64,000 nucleotides of DNA. Source: Streptomyces sp. NBC_00271 (lineage in GTDB: Bacteria; Actinomycetota; Actinomycetes; Streptomycetales; Streptomycetaceae). This document shows positions 9,670 to 17,884 of the stretch, piece by piece. The translations under genes were made by a program, and so were the position numbers. Location of the stretch: assembly GCF_036178845.1 (NCBI RefSeq), contig NZ_CP108070.1, forward strand, positions 6,696,001-6,760,000, written 5' to 3'. Each line of letters begins with the position of its first letter. Position 1 is the first letter of the stretch. The notes beneath the pieces are model-generated. The model worked only from the letters and a program-made list of their open reading frames with translations, made no database searches and was not told the origin of the DNA.

Positions 9670-9715
9670 ACGTGGCTGGGGGCGCCCTTCCTGAGAAGGG
9701 CGCCCCCAGCCACGT
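9670..9715. terminator. Bidirectional terminator between acyltransferase gene and rsbN
   Basis: A perfect 21-bp stem (ACGTGGCTGGGGGCGCCCTTC with its complement) closes a 4-nt CTGA loop between two convergent genes. It can terminate transcription from both sides. Confidence 0.88.
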
Positions 9716-9722
9716 CGCGGTG

Positions 9723-10946
9723 TTACCTGCTGTCCTCGCTGTCGATGCCCAGGCCCGGCAGGAGACCGGGCAGCAGCGGGGGCAGGGTGACGTCCGGGCC
9801 GCCGCTCGTCGGGGTGGACTTGCCGGCCGACGGGGAGGAGCTGGTGGTGTCCTTGGGCGGGTCCAGGAGACCGCCCGTGGTGCCGCCGAGCAGGCCCTCG
9901 CCGGTGCTGCTGGAGCTGGACGGCTTCGGCTTGCCGCTGCTGTGGCTGCCGGCGGTGGAGCCGCTGCTGGCGCTGGGCGCCGGACGGTCCGTACCGGACG
10001 ATGAGCCGGGGGCGTCCGAACTGGCACCCCGGTGACGGCCCGTGCCCTCCTTCGCGGGGGTGCCCGGGAGCAGCGGGTCGACCTCCTCGTCTATGGCGGC
10101 GAACACCGACGAGACCTGCTGACTGACGTCGCCGAGCTGGACGGGCAGCCGGTCGCGCAGTGCGCCCCAGGCCTCGCGGTGCGACTGGGCGAAGGCGGAC
10201 AGGGCCTGGATGGGGCCCAGTGAACCGTCCCGCTCGTACGCCTCGTACAGCAGGCGGTGGCCCTCGGAGGCGTCGTGCTGCATGCCTGACAGGGCGCGGC
10301 GGATCTCGCCCAGGGATTCGTGGTCGAGGGGGCCCGAGCGGCCACGCTCCATCAGCCGGCGGGCCTCGCTCAGGCGTGTGGACGCCTGGTCGAGGTAGAG
10401 CTCGCCGCGGTCGCTGTCGCCGTGGGCCAGGCCGAGTTTGATGTCCTCCATGCCTCGTTTGAGCCCGTAGAGCGAGTCACCGGGCAGGGCGTCGGAGCTG
10501 GCGGCTGCCACGCCGCCGAAGGCTCCCGCGGCCACGCCCACGGTGAGCCCGCCCGCGGCCAGGCCCTTGGACAAACGCGAACGCGGTCGCAGCTTCCCCA
10601 GTCCGGTCGCCCGGTGTGCGCCCCGTGCCCGGTGCGAGCGCTGCTCGGGCACGGAACGGTCCGGACCTTCGCCCCCCGCGGCGGTGCCTTCCAGCAGCAT
10701 GGCCTCCATCGCTGCCACGAGCTGTGCTCGCTGCACGACCTTGACCTCGGGGTCCAGCTCCGGTTTGGGCAGCTCGCCGAGACCGGTGGCGAGGGCCAAC
10801 AGCAGGCCCTGCTCAGTCTGTTCCGAAGCAGCCTGGGACGGTGCCGATCCATCGGGCTGCTCGGCCGCCGTGCCCTGGTCGGACTGGTCCTCCAGGGCCT
10901 GGGCGAAGGCGTTCGCCCGCCGGTGTGCCGATACGTTCGCGATCAC
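9723..10946 (-). CDS. rsbN: Anti-sigma factor RsbN (anti-BldN)
   Basis: A 407-residue membrane anti-sigma factor. An N-terminal sigma-binding region begins IANVSAHRRANAFAQALEDQ, a single transmembrane segment lies about residue 155-180 (LAAGGLTVGVAAGAFGGVAA), and the extracytoplasmic part has a DUF5667-like helical region (SDALPGDSLYGLKRGMEDIK) followed by a long Pro/Ser/Gly-rich tail. In Streptomyces RsbN sequesters BldN until development. The GTG at 10946 is preferred over GTG 10955 because GAGGAGG lies 8 nt before it. It is 279 nt downstream of bldN on the same strand. The assignment rests on sequence plus adjacency to bldN. Confidence 0.93.
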   Translation of the reverse strand: MIANVSAHRRANAFAQALEDQSDQGTAAEQPDGSAPSQAASEQTEQGLLLALATGLGELPKPELDPEVKVVQRAQLVAAMEAMLLEGTAAGGEGPDRSVPEQRSHRARGAHRATGLGKLRPRSRLSKGLAAGGLTVGVAAGAFGGVAAASSDALPGDSLYGLKRGMEDIKLGLAHGDSDRGELYLDQASTRLSEARRLMERGRSGPLDHESLGEIRRALSGMQHDASEGHRLLYEAYERDGSLGPIQALSAFAQSHREAWGALRDRLPVQLGDVSQQVSSVFAAIDEEVDPLLPGTPAKEGTGRHRGASSDAPGSSSGTDRPAPSASSGSTAGSHSSGKPKPSSSSSTGEGLLGGTTGGLLDPPKDTTSSSPSAGKSTPTSGGPDVTLPPLLPGLLPGLGIDSEDSR

Positions 10947-11225
10947 TGGCGGCACCTCCTCTCGTCAAGACGGTCGACTCCCCAGGGGGTCCTGAGGGTT
11001 GCACGCCCCGAGCGCATCCACACGATCGAGTGATCGGCGATGGCCGGGTCGTGACCACAGGGAGCCTGTATCCCGCACAACGAGCGTCGCGGCACTTGGG
11101 TTACGGACGACGGATGATCGGACCGTGAAGTCAACGGACTTTCACGGAGGGTGAGTTGAGCGTCGCTGAGTGTGTGGGATCGCGGGGGCGTTCGTACGGG
11201 CCGGTGTTCGTACGGGTTTCAGCTT

Positions 11226-12005
11226 TCAGCGGGCGTCGTCCGGGAGGAGCCGTGCCAGGGTGCGGACGGCTCGGTACTGGAGGGTCTTGATCGCGCCCTC
11301 GTTCTTGCCCATCACCCGGGCGGTCTCGGCGACCGACAGCCCCTGCAGGAAGCGCAGGGTGACGCACTCCTGCTGCTGAGGGTTGAGCCGTCGTACGGCG
11401 TCGAGCAGGGCCGCGTTCGACAGTGACTCCAGGACGGAGTCCTCGGGGCTTCGCTCGACCTCGTTCGCGTCGAGCATTTCGCCGGTGGTCACTTCGAGTC
11501 GGAATCGGCTCGATTTGAAGTGGTCCGCGACCAGGTTGCGGGCGATGGTGACCAGCCAGGCGCCGAAGTCGCGGCCCTGCCAGGTGAACGTTCCGATGCG
11601 GCGCAGGGCGCGCAGGAACGTCTCACTGGTGAGGTCCTCGGCGGTCGCCTTGCCGCCGACGCGGTAGTAGATGTAGCGGTACACGGTGTCGCTGTACTGG
11701 TCGTAGAGGCGGCCAAAGGCGTCGGCCTCGCCGGCCTGGGCGCGCTCGACGAGATCCATCATCCGGGCGCTGTCGCTGTCTGCGGCCGGGCGGCGTGCGG
11801 TGGGCGTGGCGGCCGAGCCTGAGCGGCCTCGTCTGCCGACCGCCGCGCTGCCCTCGGCCAGGGCGTAGCAAGGACCGAGGGGCGCGGGGACGGCGGCGAG
11901 GGCGGGGACGGCGTACGCGGTGGGGACGAAGCCGCGCAAGCGGTCCAGGACCGTTGCGCGCAGCGTAGCCAGGCCCGAGGCGTCAACCCCGACGTGTGAG
12001 TACAC
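11226..12005 (-). CDS. bldN: ECF sigma factor BldN
   Basis: A 259-residue ECF RNA polymerase sigma factor needed for aerial mycelium formation in Streptomyces, where it activates chaplin and rodlin genes. Residues 1 to about 85 form the unusual pro-sequence (YSHVGVDASGLATLRATVLD onward) that is proteolytically removed in S. coelicolor. Region 2 follows from DLVERAQAGEADAFGRLYDQ with the promoter-melting YRYIYYRV stretch, and region 4 contains QQQECVTLRFLQGLSVAETA with its HTH. GTG start 9 nt after GGGAG. rsbN lies just downstream. Confidence 0.95.
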   Translation of the reverse strand: MYSHVGVDASGLATLRATVLDRLRGFVPTAYAVPALAAVPAPLGPCYALAEGSAAVGRRGRSGSAATPTARRPAADSDSARMMDLVERAQAGEADAFGRLYDQYSDTVYRYIYYRVGGKATAEDLTSETFLRALRRIGTFTWQGRDFGAWLVTIARNLVADHFKSSRFRLEVTTGEMLDANEVERSPEDSVLESLSNAALLDAVRRLNPQQQECVTLRFLQGLSVAETARVMGKNEGAIKTLQYRAVRTLARLLPDDAR

Positions 12006-12375
12006 GGGACTCCCAGAGGCAGAGCTTCCATCACGTGCAGTGCGGGACCGTTCACCCGTCGTAGCGACGGAGGGGTACCGGTTTGCGTCTGAGGAGAATA
12101 ACGCTTCGTACAGGCAGCGCTACACCGAGTTGCTCAAATCATCGATTACGTCGCTTCTGTAACCGATTGACGCCTGATCAAGTGCCGGACAGTGACCGGT
12201 TGTTGATCGGATGGGTTCGGTTTCCGTCTGGGCGCGGGGCGTGTTGTGGCCGTGTGGGGGTGGGGTGACTGGGTGGGGGGCCACGGGGGTAGGACAGGGG
12301 ATTGGCCGACTTCCGGCGGGGTGTCCTGGGGACTCCGCCCCCAGACCCCCGGGTGGGTTCTCCGGGTACGAGTGG

Positions 12376-12536
12376 GTGGGGGCTGGTCGCGCAGTTCCCC
12401 GCGCCCCTGGGGCACGGGGCTGCGCCCCAGTGCCCCGGCGCCCCATCGGCCTGAGTGGTCTGAGTGGCCTTGTCCTCGCACGCAGGGCGGGCTGGAGGTC
12501 TTTAGGGGCGCGGGGAACTGCGCGACCAGCCCCCAC
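12376..12536. repeat. 33-bp perfect inverted repeat of dispersed palindromic family, upstream of bldN
   Basis: The 588-nt gap between bldN (start 12005) and the HAD gene (end 12594), both on the minus strand, contains a 33-bp copy at 12376-12408 (core GCGCAGTTCCCCGCGCCCCT) and its exact reverse complement at 12504-12536, separated by 95 nt that includes the hairpin GGGGCTGCGCCCC. This can act as the HAD gene's terminator. Nearer to bldN, TTACGTCGCTTCTGTAA at 12147-12163 is a TTAC-N9-GTAA dyad of unknown meaning. No gene is seen in the gap. Confidence 0.88.
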
Positions 12537-12593
12537 CGGCCGGTAGTCGAAGAACTATGGGCGCGCAGGGGATGCGGGGCGTGGCCCCGGGGG

Positions 12594-13544
12594 TCAGCGG
12601 CGGCGGCGGTGGAGGGCGATGGCGGCGGCTGTGCCGCCGGCCACGGCGCCCACTCCGGCCGCGGCGGGGATGCCGACCTTCGCGGCCTTGCGGGCCGTGC
12701 GATAGTCCCGCAGACGCCACTCGAACGTACGAGCGTGTTTGCGGAGTTTCGCGTCCGGGTTGATCGCGTAGGGGTGGCCGACCAGGGACAGCATGGGGAT
12801 GTCGTTGTGGGAGTCGCTGTAGGCGGCGCAGCGGGACAGGTCCAGGCCCTCGGCACTGGCCAGCGCGCGGACCGCCTCCGCCTTCGCCGGGCCGTGCAGG
12901 GGCTCGCCCACCAGCTTGCCCGTGTAGACGCCGTCCACCGACTCCGCGACCGTGCCCAGCGCACCGGTCAGGCCCAGCCGGCGGGCGATCACCGTGGCGA
13001 TCTCCACGGGGGCCGCCGTGACCAGCCAGACCTTCTGGCCCGCGTCCAGGTGGGCCTGGGCGAGGGCGCGCGTACCGGGCCAGATGCGTTCGGCCATGTA
13101 CTCGTCGTAGATCTCCTCGCCGATCGACATCAGCTCCGAGACCCGGTGGCCCTTGACGATCGAGAGTGCCGAGTCGCGGGCGTCCTGCATGTGTTCCGGG
13201 TCCTCGACGCCGGCCAGCCTGAACCACGCCTGCTGCCAGGCGAATCGGGCGAGGTCGCGGGTCTCGAAGAACTTCCGCTTGTACAGGCCCCGGCCGAAGT
13301 GGAAGAGGGCGGCGCCTTGCATCACGGTGTTGTCGAGGTCGAAGAAGGCCGCGGCCTTCTCGTCGCCGAGGACCGGGAACTCCGGTTCCTGGTCGGGCGC
13401 GTCGGCGTCGGGCGCGGCGTCGTGGGCTAGTTCCTCCAGTTCCTGGGAGGACTTGCGCGCTGCCTCTGCCGAGGCCTCGCCTGCCAACACGCTCCGCGCG
13501 GTGGCGGAGCGCCTACGGGGAGTGAGCCATCCGAGAGCGGCCAT
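12594..13544 (-). CDS. HAD-IB family phosphatase, membrane-anchored
   Basis: A 316-residue HAD hydrolase of the phosphoserine-phosphatase-like IB subfamily. Motif I is [12 protein letters not shown] near residue 67, motif II is [12 protein letters not shown], and motif IV is [11 protein letters not shown]. The helical cap lies between residues 75 and 165. The N-terminal 60 residues are low-complexity and acidic; a C-terminal hydrophobic helix ([21 protein letters not shown]) ends in HRRRR, suggesting a tail anchor with cytoplasmic positive end. Substrate unknown. It neighbours bldN, as in S. coelicolor. Confidence 0.88.
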   Translation of the reverse strand: MAALGWLTPRRRSATARSVLAGEASAEAARKSSQELEELAHDAAPDADAPDQEPEFPVLGDEKAAAFFDLDNTVMQGAALFHFGRGLYKRKFFETRDLARFAWQQAWFRLAGVEDPEHMQDARDSALSIVKGHRVSELMSIGEEIYDEYMAERIWPGTRALAQAHLDAGQKVWLVTAAPVEIATVIARRLGLTGALGTVAESVDGVYTGKLVGEPLHGPAKAEAVRALASAEGLDLSRCAAYSDSHNDIPMLSLVGHPYAINPDAKLRKHARTFEWRLRDYRTARKAAKVGIPAAAGVGAVAGGTAAAIALHRRRR

Positions 13545-13681
13545 GTCGTGAGCATAGCCAGTTTGTTCGGAGCTTCCGGAGTCGAGAGGATGCGAGGCTG
13601 TGAACTCTCCGCGACCGAGCCGTTAAAGAAGTGGTCCGACCGGCACCTCCGGGCCGCGCGGGTGGCGGGAGAATGACCCGT

Positions 13682-13972
13682 ATGAGTTCCATGTTCCGGC
13701 GCGGTGGGCGCCGTACGACGCAGAAGGCACCCTCGGAGCGGCTGGTCACGCTCATCAGGAAGCCTGGTTGTCATCTGTGTGATGACGCACAAGAAGTGGT
13801 GGAGAAGGTGTGTGGGGATCTCGGGGTCCCCTGGGAGCACAAGGACATCACCGAGGATGAAGAGCTGCACCGTGCCTACTGGGAGCAGATCCCCGTGGTG
13901 CTGGTGGACGGGGCGCAGCACACCTTCTGGCGTGTGGACGAGGCTCGGCTGCGTAAAGCCCTCGCTCCGTAG
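13682..13972 (+). CDS. Glutaredoxin-like (DUF836) protein
   Basis: A 96-residue thioredoxin-fold protein. After a basic leader (SSMFRRGGRRTTQK) comes LVTLIRKPGCHLCDDAQEVV with a CxxC redox pair, then the cis-Pro segment IPVVLVDGAQ. The fold and length suit glutaredoxin/DUF836 redox proteins. The ATG at 13682 is chosen over ATG 13673 because GGGAGA lies 9 nt upstream of it. It precedes rex, the NADH/NAD sensor, so redox homeostasis is a reasonable though inferred context. Confidence 0.85.
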   Translation: MSSMFRRGGRRTTQKAPSERLVTLIRKPGCHLCDDAQEVVEKVCGDLGVPWEHKDITEDEELHRAYWEQIPVVLVDGAQHTFWRVDEARLRKALAP

Positions 13973-14240
13973 CGGCGCGGTGTGGCGCGGTGAGGCCTGG
14001 TGTTCCGTCCGGATTGTGCCGTGATCGGGTCCGGACCCCGTCCTGACCGGTGAGTCCAACGGGTCCGGAAAGTCGCCTAGGATCGACGGCGATTGGTCTC
14101 GGGGGCGGGGTTCGTTGAGGAGAGTGTGCGGTTTTGCCCCCTTCAGGAGCGGAACGAAGCGGTGTGCGCGCCGGTTCCATACGGGCGCGCCGGGAGTGCG
14201 TGACGCCCGTCACGTTGCCCGGGCAAATCGGACACCATCT

Positions 14241-14258
14241 TTGTGCACGCGTTCACAA
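14241..14258. promoter_or_regulatory. Rex operator (ROP) upstream of rex-hemACD
   Basis: TTGTGCACGCGTTCACAA is an 18-bp near-perfect dyad matching the Rex consensus TTGTGAAnnnnTTCACAA. It lies 77 nt before the rex start codon. In S. coelicolor, Rex is known to autoregulate the rex-hemACD promoter through such a site. The 362-nt gap 13973-14334 shows no gene. Confidence 0.92.
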
Positions 14259-14334
14259 AGACATAGCCTGCATTCGACGGGGCGGTCTAGGTACGTGTGA
14301 CCGCCTGCAGCCCCGCGCTACCCGCAGGAGCACC

Positions 14335-15099
14335 GTGGCAACTGGCCGAACTCACCGACCGGCGACCCGCAGCCGAGGGATTCCCGAGGCCACCGTCGCC
14401 CGGCTTCCGCTGTACCTCCGAGCCCTCACCGCACTGTCGGAGCGCTCGGTACCCACGGTCTCCTCCGAGGAGCTCGCGGCCGCGGCGGGGGTCAACTCCG
14501 CGAAGCTGCGCAAGGACTTCTCCTACCTCGGCTCCTACGGGACGCGTGGTGTGGGGTACGACGTCGAGTATCTCGTGTACCAGATCTCCCGTGAGCTGGG
14601 CCTGACCCAGGACTGGCCGGTAGTGATCGTCGGTATCGGTAACCTCGGCGCCGCGCTGGCCAACTACGGCGGGTTCGCCTCCCGTGGTTTCCGGGTCGCC
14701 GCGCTGATCGACGCCGATCCGGAGATGGCCGGAAAGCAGGTCGCAGGGATCGCCGTGCAGCACAGCGACGGCCTCGAGAAGATCATCGACGAGAACGGCG
14801 TCTCCATCGGCGTCATCACCACCCCGCCGGGCGTGGCCCAGCAGGTCTGCGACCGCCTGGTCGCCGCCGGGGTCACCTCCATCCTCAACTTCGCGCCGAC
14901 CGTCCTGTCCGTCCCGGACGGCGTCGACGTGCGCAAGGTCGATCTCTCCATCGAGCTGCAGATCCTCGCCTTCCACGAGCAGCGCAAGGCCGGCGAGGAG
15001 GCCGAGGCCCAGGCCGGTGCCGCCGCCGTGGCCCAGGCCGCCCAGGAGGACGACGGCAAAGGTCCTGACGGGGACATCCCCGCCGTGATGCCGGCATGA
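14335..15099 (+). CDS. rex: Redox-sensing transcriptional repressor Rex
   Basis: A 254-residue dimeric repressor that senses the NADH/NAD+ ratio. Residues about 15-85 form the winged helix (SSEELAAAAGVNSAKLRKDF), and residues about 85-215 the Rossmann domain (VVIVGIGNLGAALANYGGF). A C-terminal swapped helix (ILAFHEQRKAGEE) is followed by an Ala/Gln-rich tail. The GTG at 14335 is chosen because CAGGAG lies 4 nt before it and the protein then starts in the family-typical way. It overlaps hemA by ATGA. When NADH is low, Rex represses this operon and respiratory genes. Confidence 0.96.
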   Translation: MATGRTHRPATRSRGIPEATVARLPLYLRALTALSERSVPTVSSEELAAAAGVNSAKLRKDFSYLGSYGTRGVGYDVEYLVYQISRELGLTQDWPVVIVGIGNLGAALANYGGFASRGFRVAALIDADPEMAGKQVAGIAVQHSDGLEKIIDENGVSIGVITTPPGVAQQVCDRLVAAGVTSILNFAPTVLSVPDGVDVRKVDLSIELQILAFHEQRKAGEEAEAQAGAAAVAQAAQEDDGKGPDGDIPAVMPA

Positions 15100-16865
15100 G
15101 TCTCCTCGTCGTCGGGCTGAGCCACCGCAGCGCCCCGGTCAGCGTCCTGGAGCGGGCCACGCTGAACGCGGACGCCCAGATCAAGCTGCTGCAGGACACG
15201 GTCGCCGCCGAACCGGCCGCCGAGGCCACGCTGCTCGCCACCTGCAACCGCATCGAGCTGTACGCCGACGTGGACAAGTTCCACGCGGGCGTCGCCGAGC
15301 TGTCCACGCTGCTCGCCCAGCACAGCGGGGTCGGCCTCGACGAGCTCACCCCCCACCTCTACGTGCACTACGAGGACCGGGCCGTCCACCACCTCTTCTC
15401 GGTGGCCTGCGGGCTCGACTCGATGGTCGTGGGCGAGGGGCAGATCCTCGGCCAGATCAAGGACGCGCTCGCCACCGCGCAGGAGATGCACACCGCGGGC
15501 CGGCTGCTGAACGACCTGCTCCAGCAGTCGCTGCGGGTCGGCAAGCGCGCGCACTCCGAGACCGGCATCGACCGCGCCGGGCAGTCCCTCGTCACCTTCG
15601 GCCTCCAGCAGCTGTCGGCCGGCACCGCCGTTGACGCCTGGGCCAAGGGCAAGAAGGCCCTCGTCATCGGCGCGGGCTCGATGTCCTCGCTGGCCGCGGC
15701 GACGCTCGCGCGCGCCGGAGTCTCCGAGATCGTCATCGCCAACCGCACCCCGGACCGCGCGGAGCGGCTCGCCCAGATCCTCAACGAGAACGAGGGCGGC
15801 GACACGGACGTGGTGGCCCGCGCGGTACCGATGGATTCGGTGCCGGTCGAGCTGACACGTGCCGACATCGCCATCTCGTGCACCGGCGCCACCGGGCTCG
15901 TCCTGACGGCCGAGTCGGTCGCGGCGGCCGTGGCGGGACGTACGGGAGAGTCCGTGGCCACGGCCGAGCCGGCGGTGAAGCCCGCCGTGCGCGGTGCCGG
16001 CTCCGCTCGCACGGCGTCGTCCGCGGTCGTGGGCGACCAGGCGCAGCTCGCTCCCACCGGTGTCGGTACCGACGACGACTGTCCGCTCGACCTGTCCGCC
16101 GTGCAGGGCACGGCCGGCTTCTCCGTGCTCGGCGAGGCCGCCGTCGCCGGAATGGCCGCCGCCGAGCTGGAGCAGCACGCGGCCTGGGTGGACAAGGGCG
16201 ATGCCGCGGCCCGTGCCCCGCGTGGGGCGGCCGTGCTCGACCCGGAGGCCGACGCCGAGGCCATCGCCGCGCTCGTCCTGGCCGTCGCCACCGTCGGCCG
16301 GGTGCCCGAGCGCCGCAGGCCCGAGCCGGTCGCCGAGGCCCCCCGGCCCGCGCCCGTGCTCGCGCTGCTGGACCTCGCCATGCCCCGTGACATCGACGCG
16401 GCCGTGCACCGGCTGCTCGGCGTGCGGCTCGTCGACATCGAGTCGCTGGCCGAGGCGTCCGCGGACGCGCCGATGGCGGCGGACGTGGACCAGGTGCGGA
16501 GGATCGTTTCCGACGAGGTGGCCGCCTTCAGCGCCGCCCAGCGGGCCGCCCACATCACCCCCACCGTCGTGGCGCTGCGCACCATGGCCGCCGACCTCGT
16601 CGCGAGCGAGATCGCGCGGCTCGACGGGCGGCTGCCGGACCTCGACGACAAGGAGCGGGGCGAGATCACGCAGACCGTGCGGCGCGTCGTCGACAAGCTG
16701 CTGCACGCGCCGACCGTACGGGTCAAGCAACTCGCCGCCGAACCCGGTGGCGCCGGGTACGCGGACGCGCTGCGCACCCTGTTCGACCTGGACCCCGAGA
16801 CGGTCGCCTCCGTCTCGCGGGCCGAGAACAACAACGAGAACGCCAAGAACCGAGGGCGAGCATGA
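15096..16865 (+). CDS. hemA: Glutamyl-tRNA reductase HemA
   Basis: NADPH-dependent glutamyl-tRNA reductase, first committed step of C5-pathway tetrapyrrole synthesis. The N-terminal catalytic domain contains ATCNRIELYADVDKF with the nucleophilic Cys near residue 50, then CGLDSMVVGEGQILGQIKDA. The NADPH domain has ALVIGAGSMSSLAAATLARAG. At 589 residues it is about 140 longer than typical; the extra, low-complexity Ala/Glu/Pro-rich segment is residues about 275-418, inside the NADPH domain before LALLDLAMPRDIDAAV. It overlaps rex and hemC by 4 nt each, indicating translational coupling. Confidence 0.95.
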   Translation: MSLLVVGLSHRSAPVSVLERATLNADAQIKLLQDTVAAEPAAEATLLATCNRIELYADVDKFHAGVAELSTLLAQHSGVGLDELTPHLYVHYEDRAVHHLFSVACGLDSMVVGEGQILGQIKDALATAQEMHTAGRLLNDLLQQSLRVGKRAHSETGIDRAGQSLVTFGLQQLSAGTAVDAWAKGKKALVIGAGSMSSLAAATLARAGVSEIVIANRTPDRAERLAQILNENEGGDTDVVARAVPMDSVPVELTRADIAISCTGATGLVLTAESVAAAVAGRTGESVATAEPAVKPAVRGAGSARTASSAVVGDQAQLAPTGVGTDDDCPLDLSAVQGTAGFSVLGEAAVAGMAAAELEQHAAWVDKGDAAARAPRGAAVLDPEADAEAIAALVLAVATVGRVPERRRPEPVAEAPRPAPVLALLDLAMPRDIDAAVHRLLGVRLVDIESLAEASADAPMAADVDQVRRIVSDEVAAFSAAQRAAHITPTVVALRTMAADLVASEIARLDGRLPDLDDKERGEITQTVRRVVDKLLHAPTVRVKQLAAEPGGAGYADALRTLFDLDPETVASVSRAENNNENAKNRGRA

Positions 16866-17884
16866 GTGAGCCACGTGAGCCACGTGCGCCGCAGGGGCAG
16901 GCTGGAGCGCCCCAAGGGCGACCAGATGAGAAGGCGGCACTGAGGCTGGGGACCAGGCGCAGCAAGCTCGCCATGGCCCAGTCCGGGCTGGTGGCGCAGG
17001 CCGTGAGCCAGGTGACCGGCAGGCCCGTCGAGCTCGTGGAGATCACGACGTACGGAGACACCTCCCGTGAGCACCTCGCCCAGATCGGCGGCACGGGCGT
17101 CTTCGTCACCGCGCTGCGCGAGGCGCTGCTGCTCGGTGAGATCGACTTCGCCGTGCACTCCCTGAAGGACCTGCCGACCGGGCAGCCCGACGAGCTCGCG
17201 CTGGCCGCCGTGCCGCTGCGCGAGGACCCGCGCGACGTGCTCGTCGCCCGCGACGGGCTGCGCTTCGAGGAGCTTCCGGACGGCGCGCGCGTCGGCACCG
17301 GTTCGCCGCGCCGGATGGCCCAGCTGAACGCGTACGCCCGTAACCACGGGATGACGATCGAGACGGTCCCGATCCGTGGGAACGTCGACACGCGGATCGG
17401 ATACGTACGCAGCGGGGAGCTCGACGCCGTCGTGCTCGCCGCCGCCGGCCTCGGCCGCCTCGGGCGGATAGAGGACGTGACGGACTTCCTGTCCGTCGAC
17501 ACCGTTTTGCCCGCCCCCGGCCAGGGGGCACTGGCGATCGAGTGTGCCGCGGACAACGCGGATCTCGTCGCCGCGCTCGGAGAACTCGACGACCCGTTCA
17601 CCCGGGCCGCCGTGACCGCCGAGCGGTCCCTGCTCGCCGCCCTGGAGGCCGGCTGCAGCGCACCTGTGGGTGCTCTCGCCGACCTTTTGGCCGACGGGCA
17701 GATTGTCAAGGAGATGCGCCTGCGCGGCGTCGTCGGCACGACCGACGGCACGACGCTGGTGCAGCTGTCCACCACCGGTCCCGTGCCCGAGACACATGAC
17801 CAAGCAATGGCGCTCGGCCGTGAACTCGCCGCCGAGATGCTTGCCAAGGGCGCGGCCGGTCTGATGGGGGAGCGAGCACATTGA
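16862..17884 (+). CDS. hemC: Porphobilinogen deaminase (hydroxymethylbilane synthase) HemC
   Basis: A 340-residue enzyme joining four porphobilinogens into hydroxymethylbilane. Seen are LGTRRSKLAMAQS at the N-terminal core, the substrate-binding HSLKDLPT, GSPRRMAQLNA, and the dipyrromethane-cofactor cysteine in LEAGCSAPVGAL. A 25-residue Pro/Gln-rich leader precedes the core. ATG overlaps the hemA stop. It is followed by hemD with a TTGA overlap. Confidence 0.96.
   Translation: MSEPREPRAPQGQAGAPQGRPDEKAALRLGTRRSKLAMAQSGLVAQAVSQVTGRPVELVEITTYGDTSREHLAQIGGTGVFVTALREALLLGEIDFAVHSLKDLPTGQPDELALAAVPLREDPRDVLVARDGLRFEELPDGARVGTGSPRRMAQLNAYARNHGMTIETVPIRGNVDTRIGYVRSGELDAVVLAAAGLGRLGRIEDVTDFLSVDTVLPAPGQGALAIECAADNADLVAALGELDDPFTRAAVTAERSLLAALEAGCSAPVGALADLLADGQIVKEMRLRGVVGTTDGTTLVQLSTTGPVPETHDQAMALGRELAAEMLAKGAAGLMGERAH

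Noticed and set aside
12147..12163. BldD box before bldN
   Set aside because: The dyad TTAC-N9-GTAA has a wider centre than the BldD consensus spacing, so I left it as an unexplained dyad.
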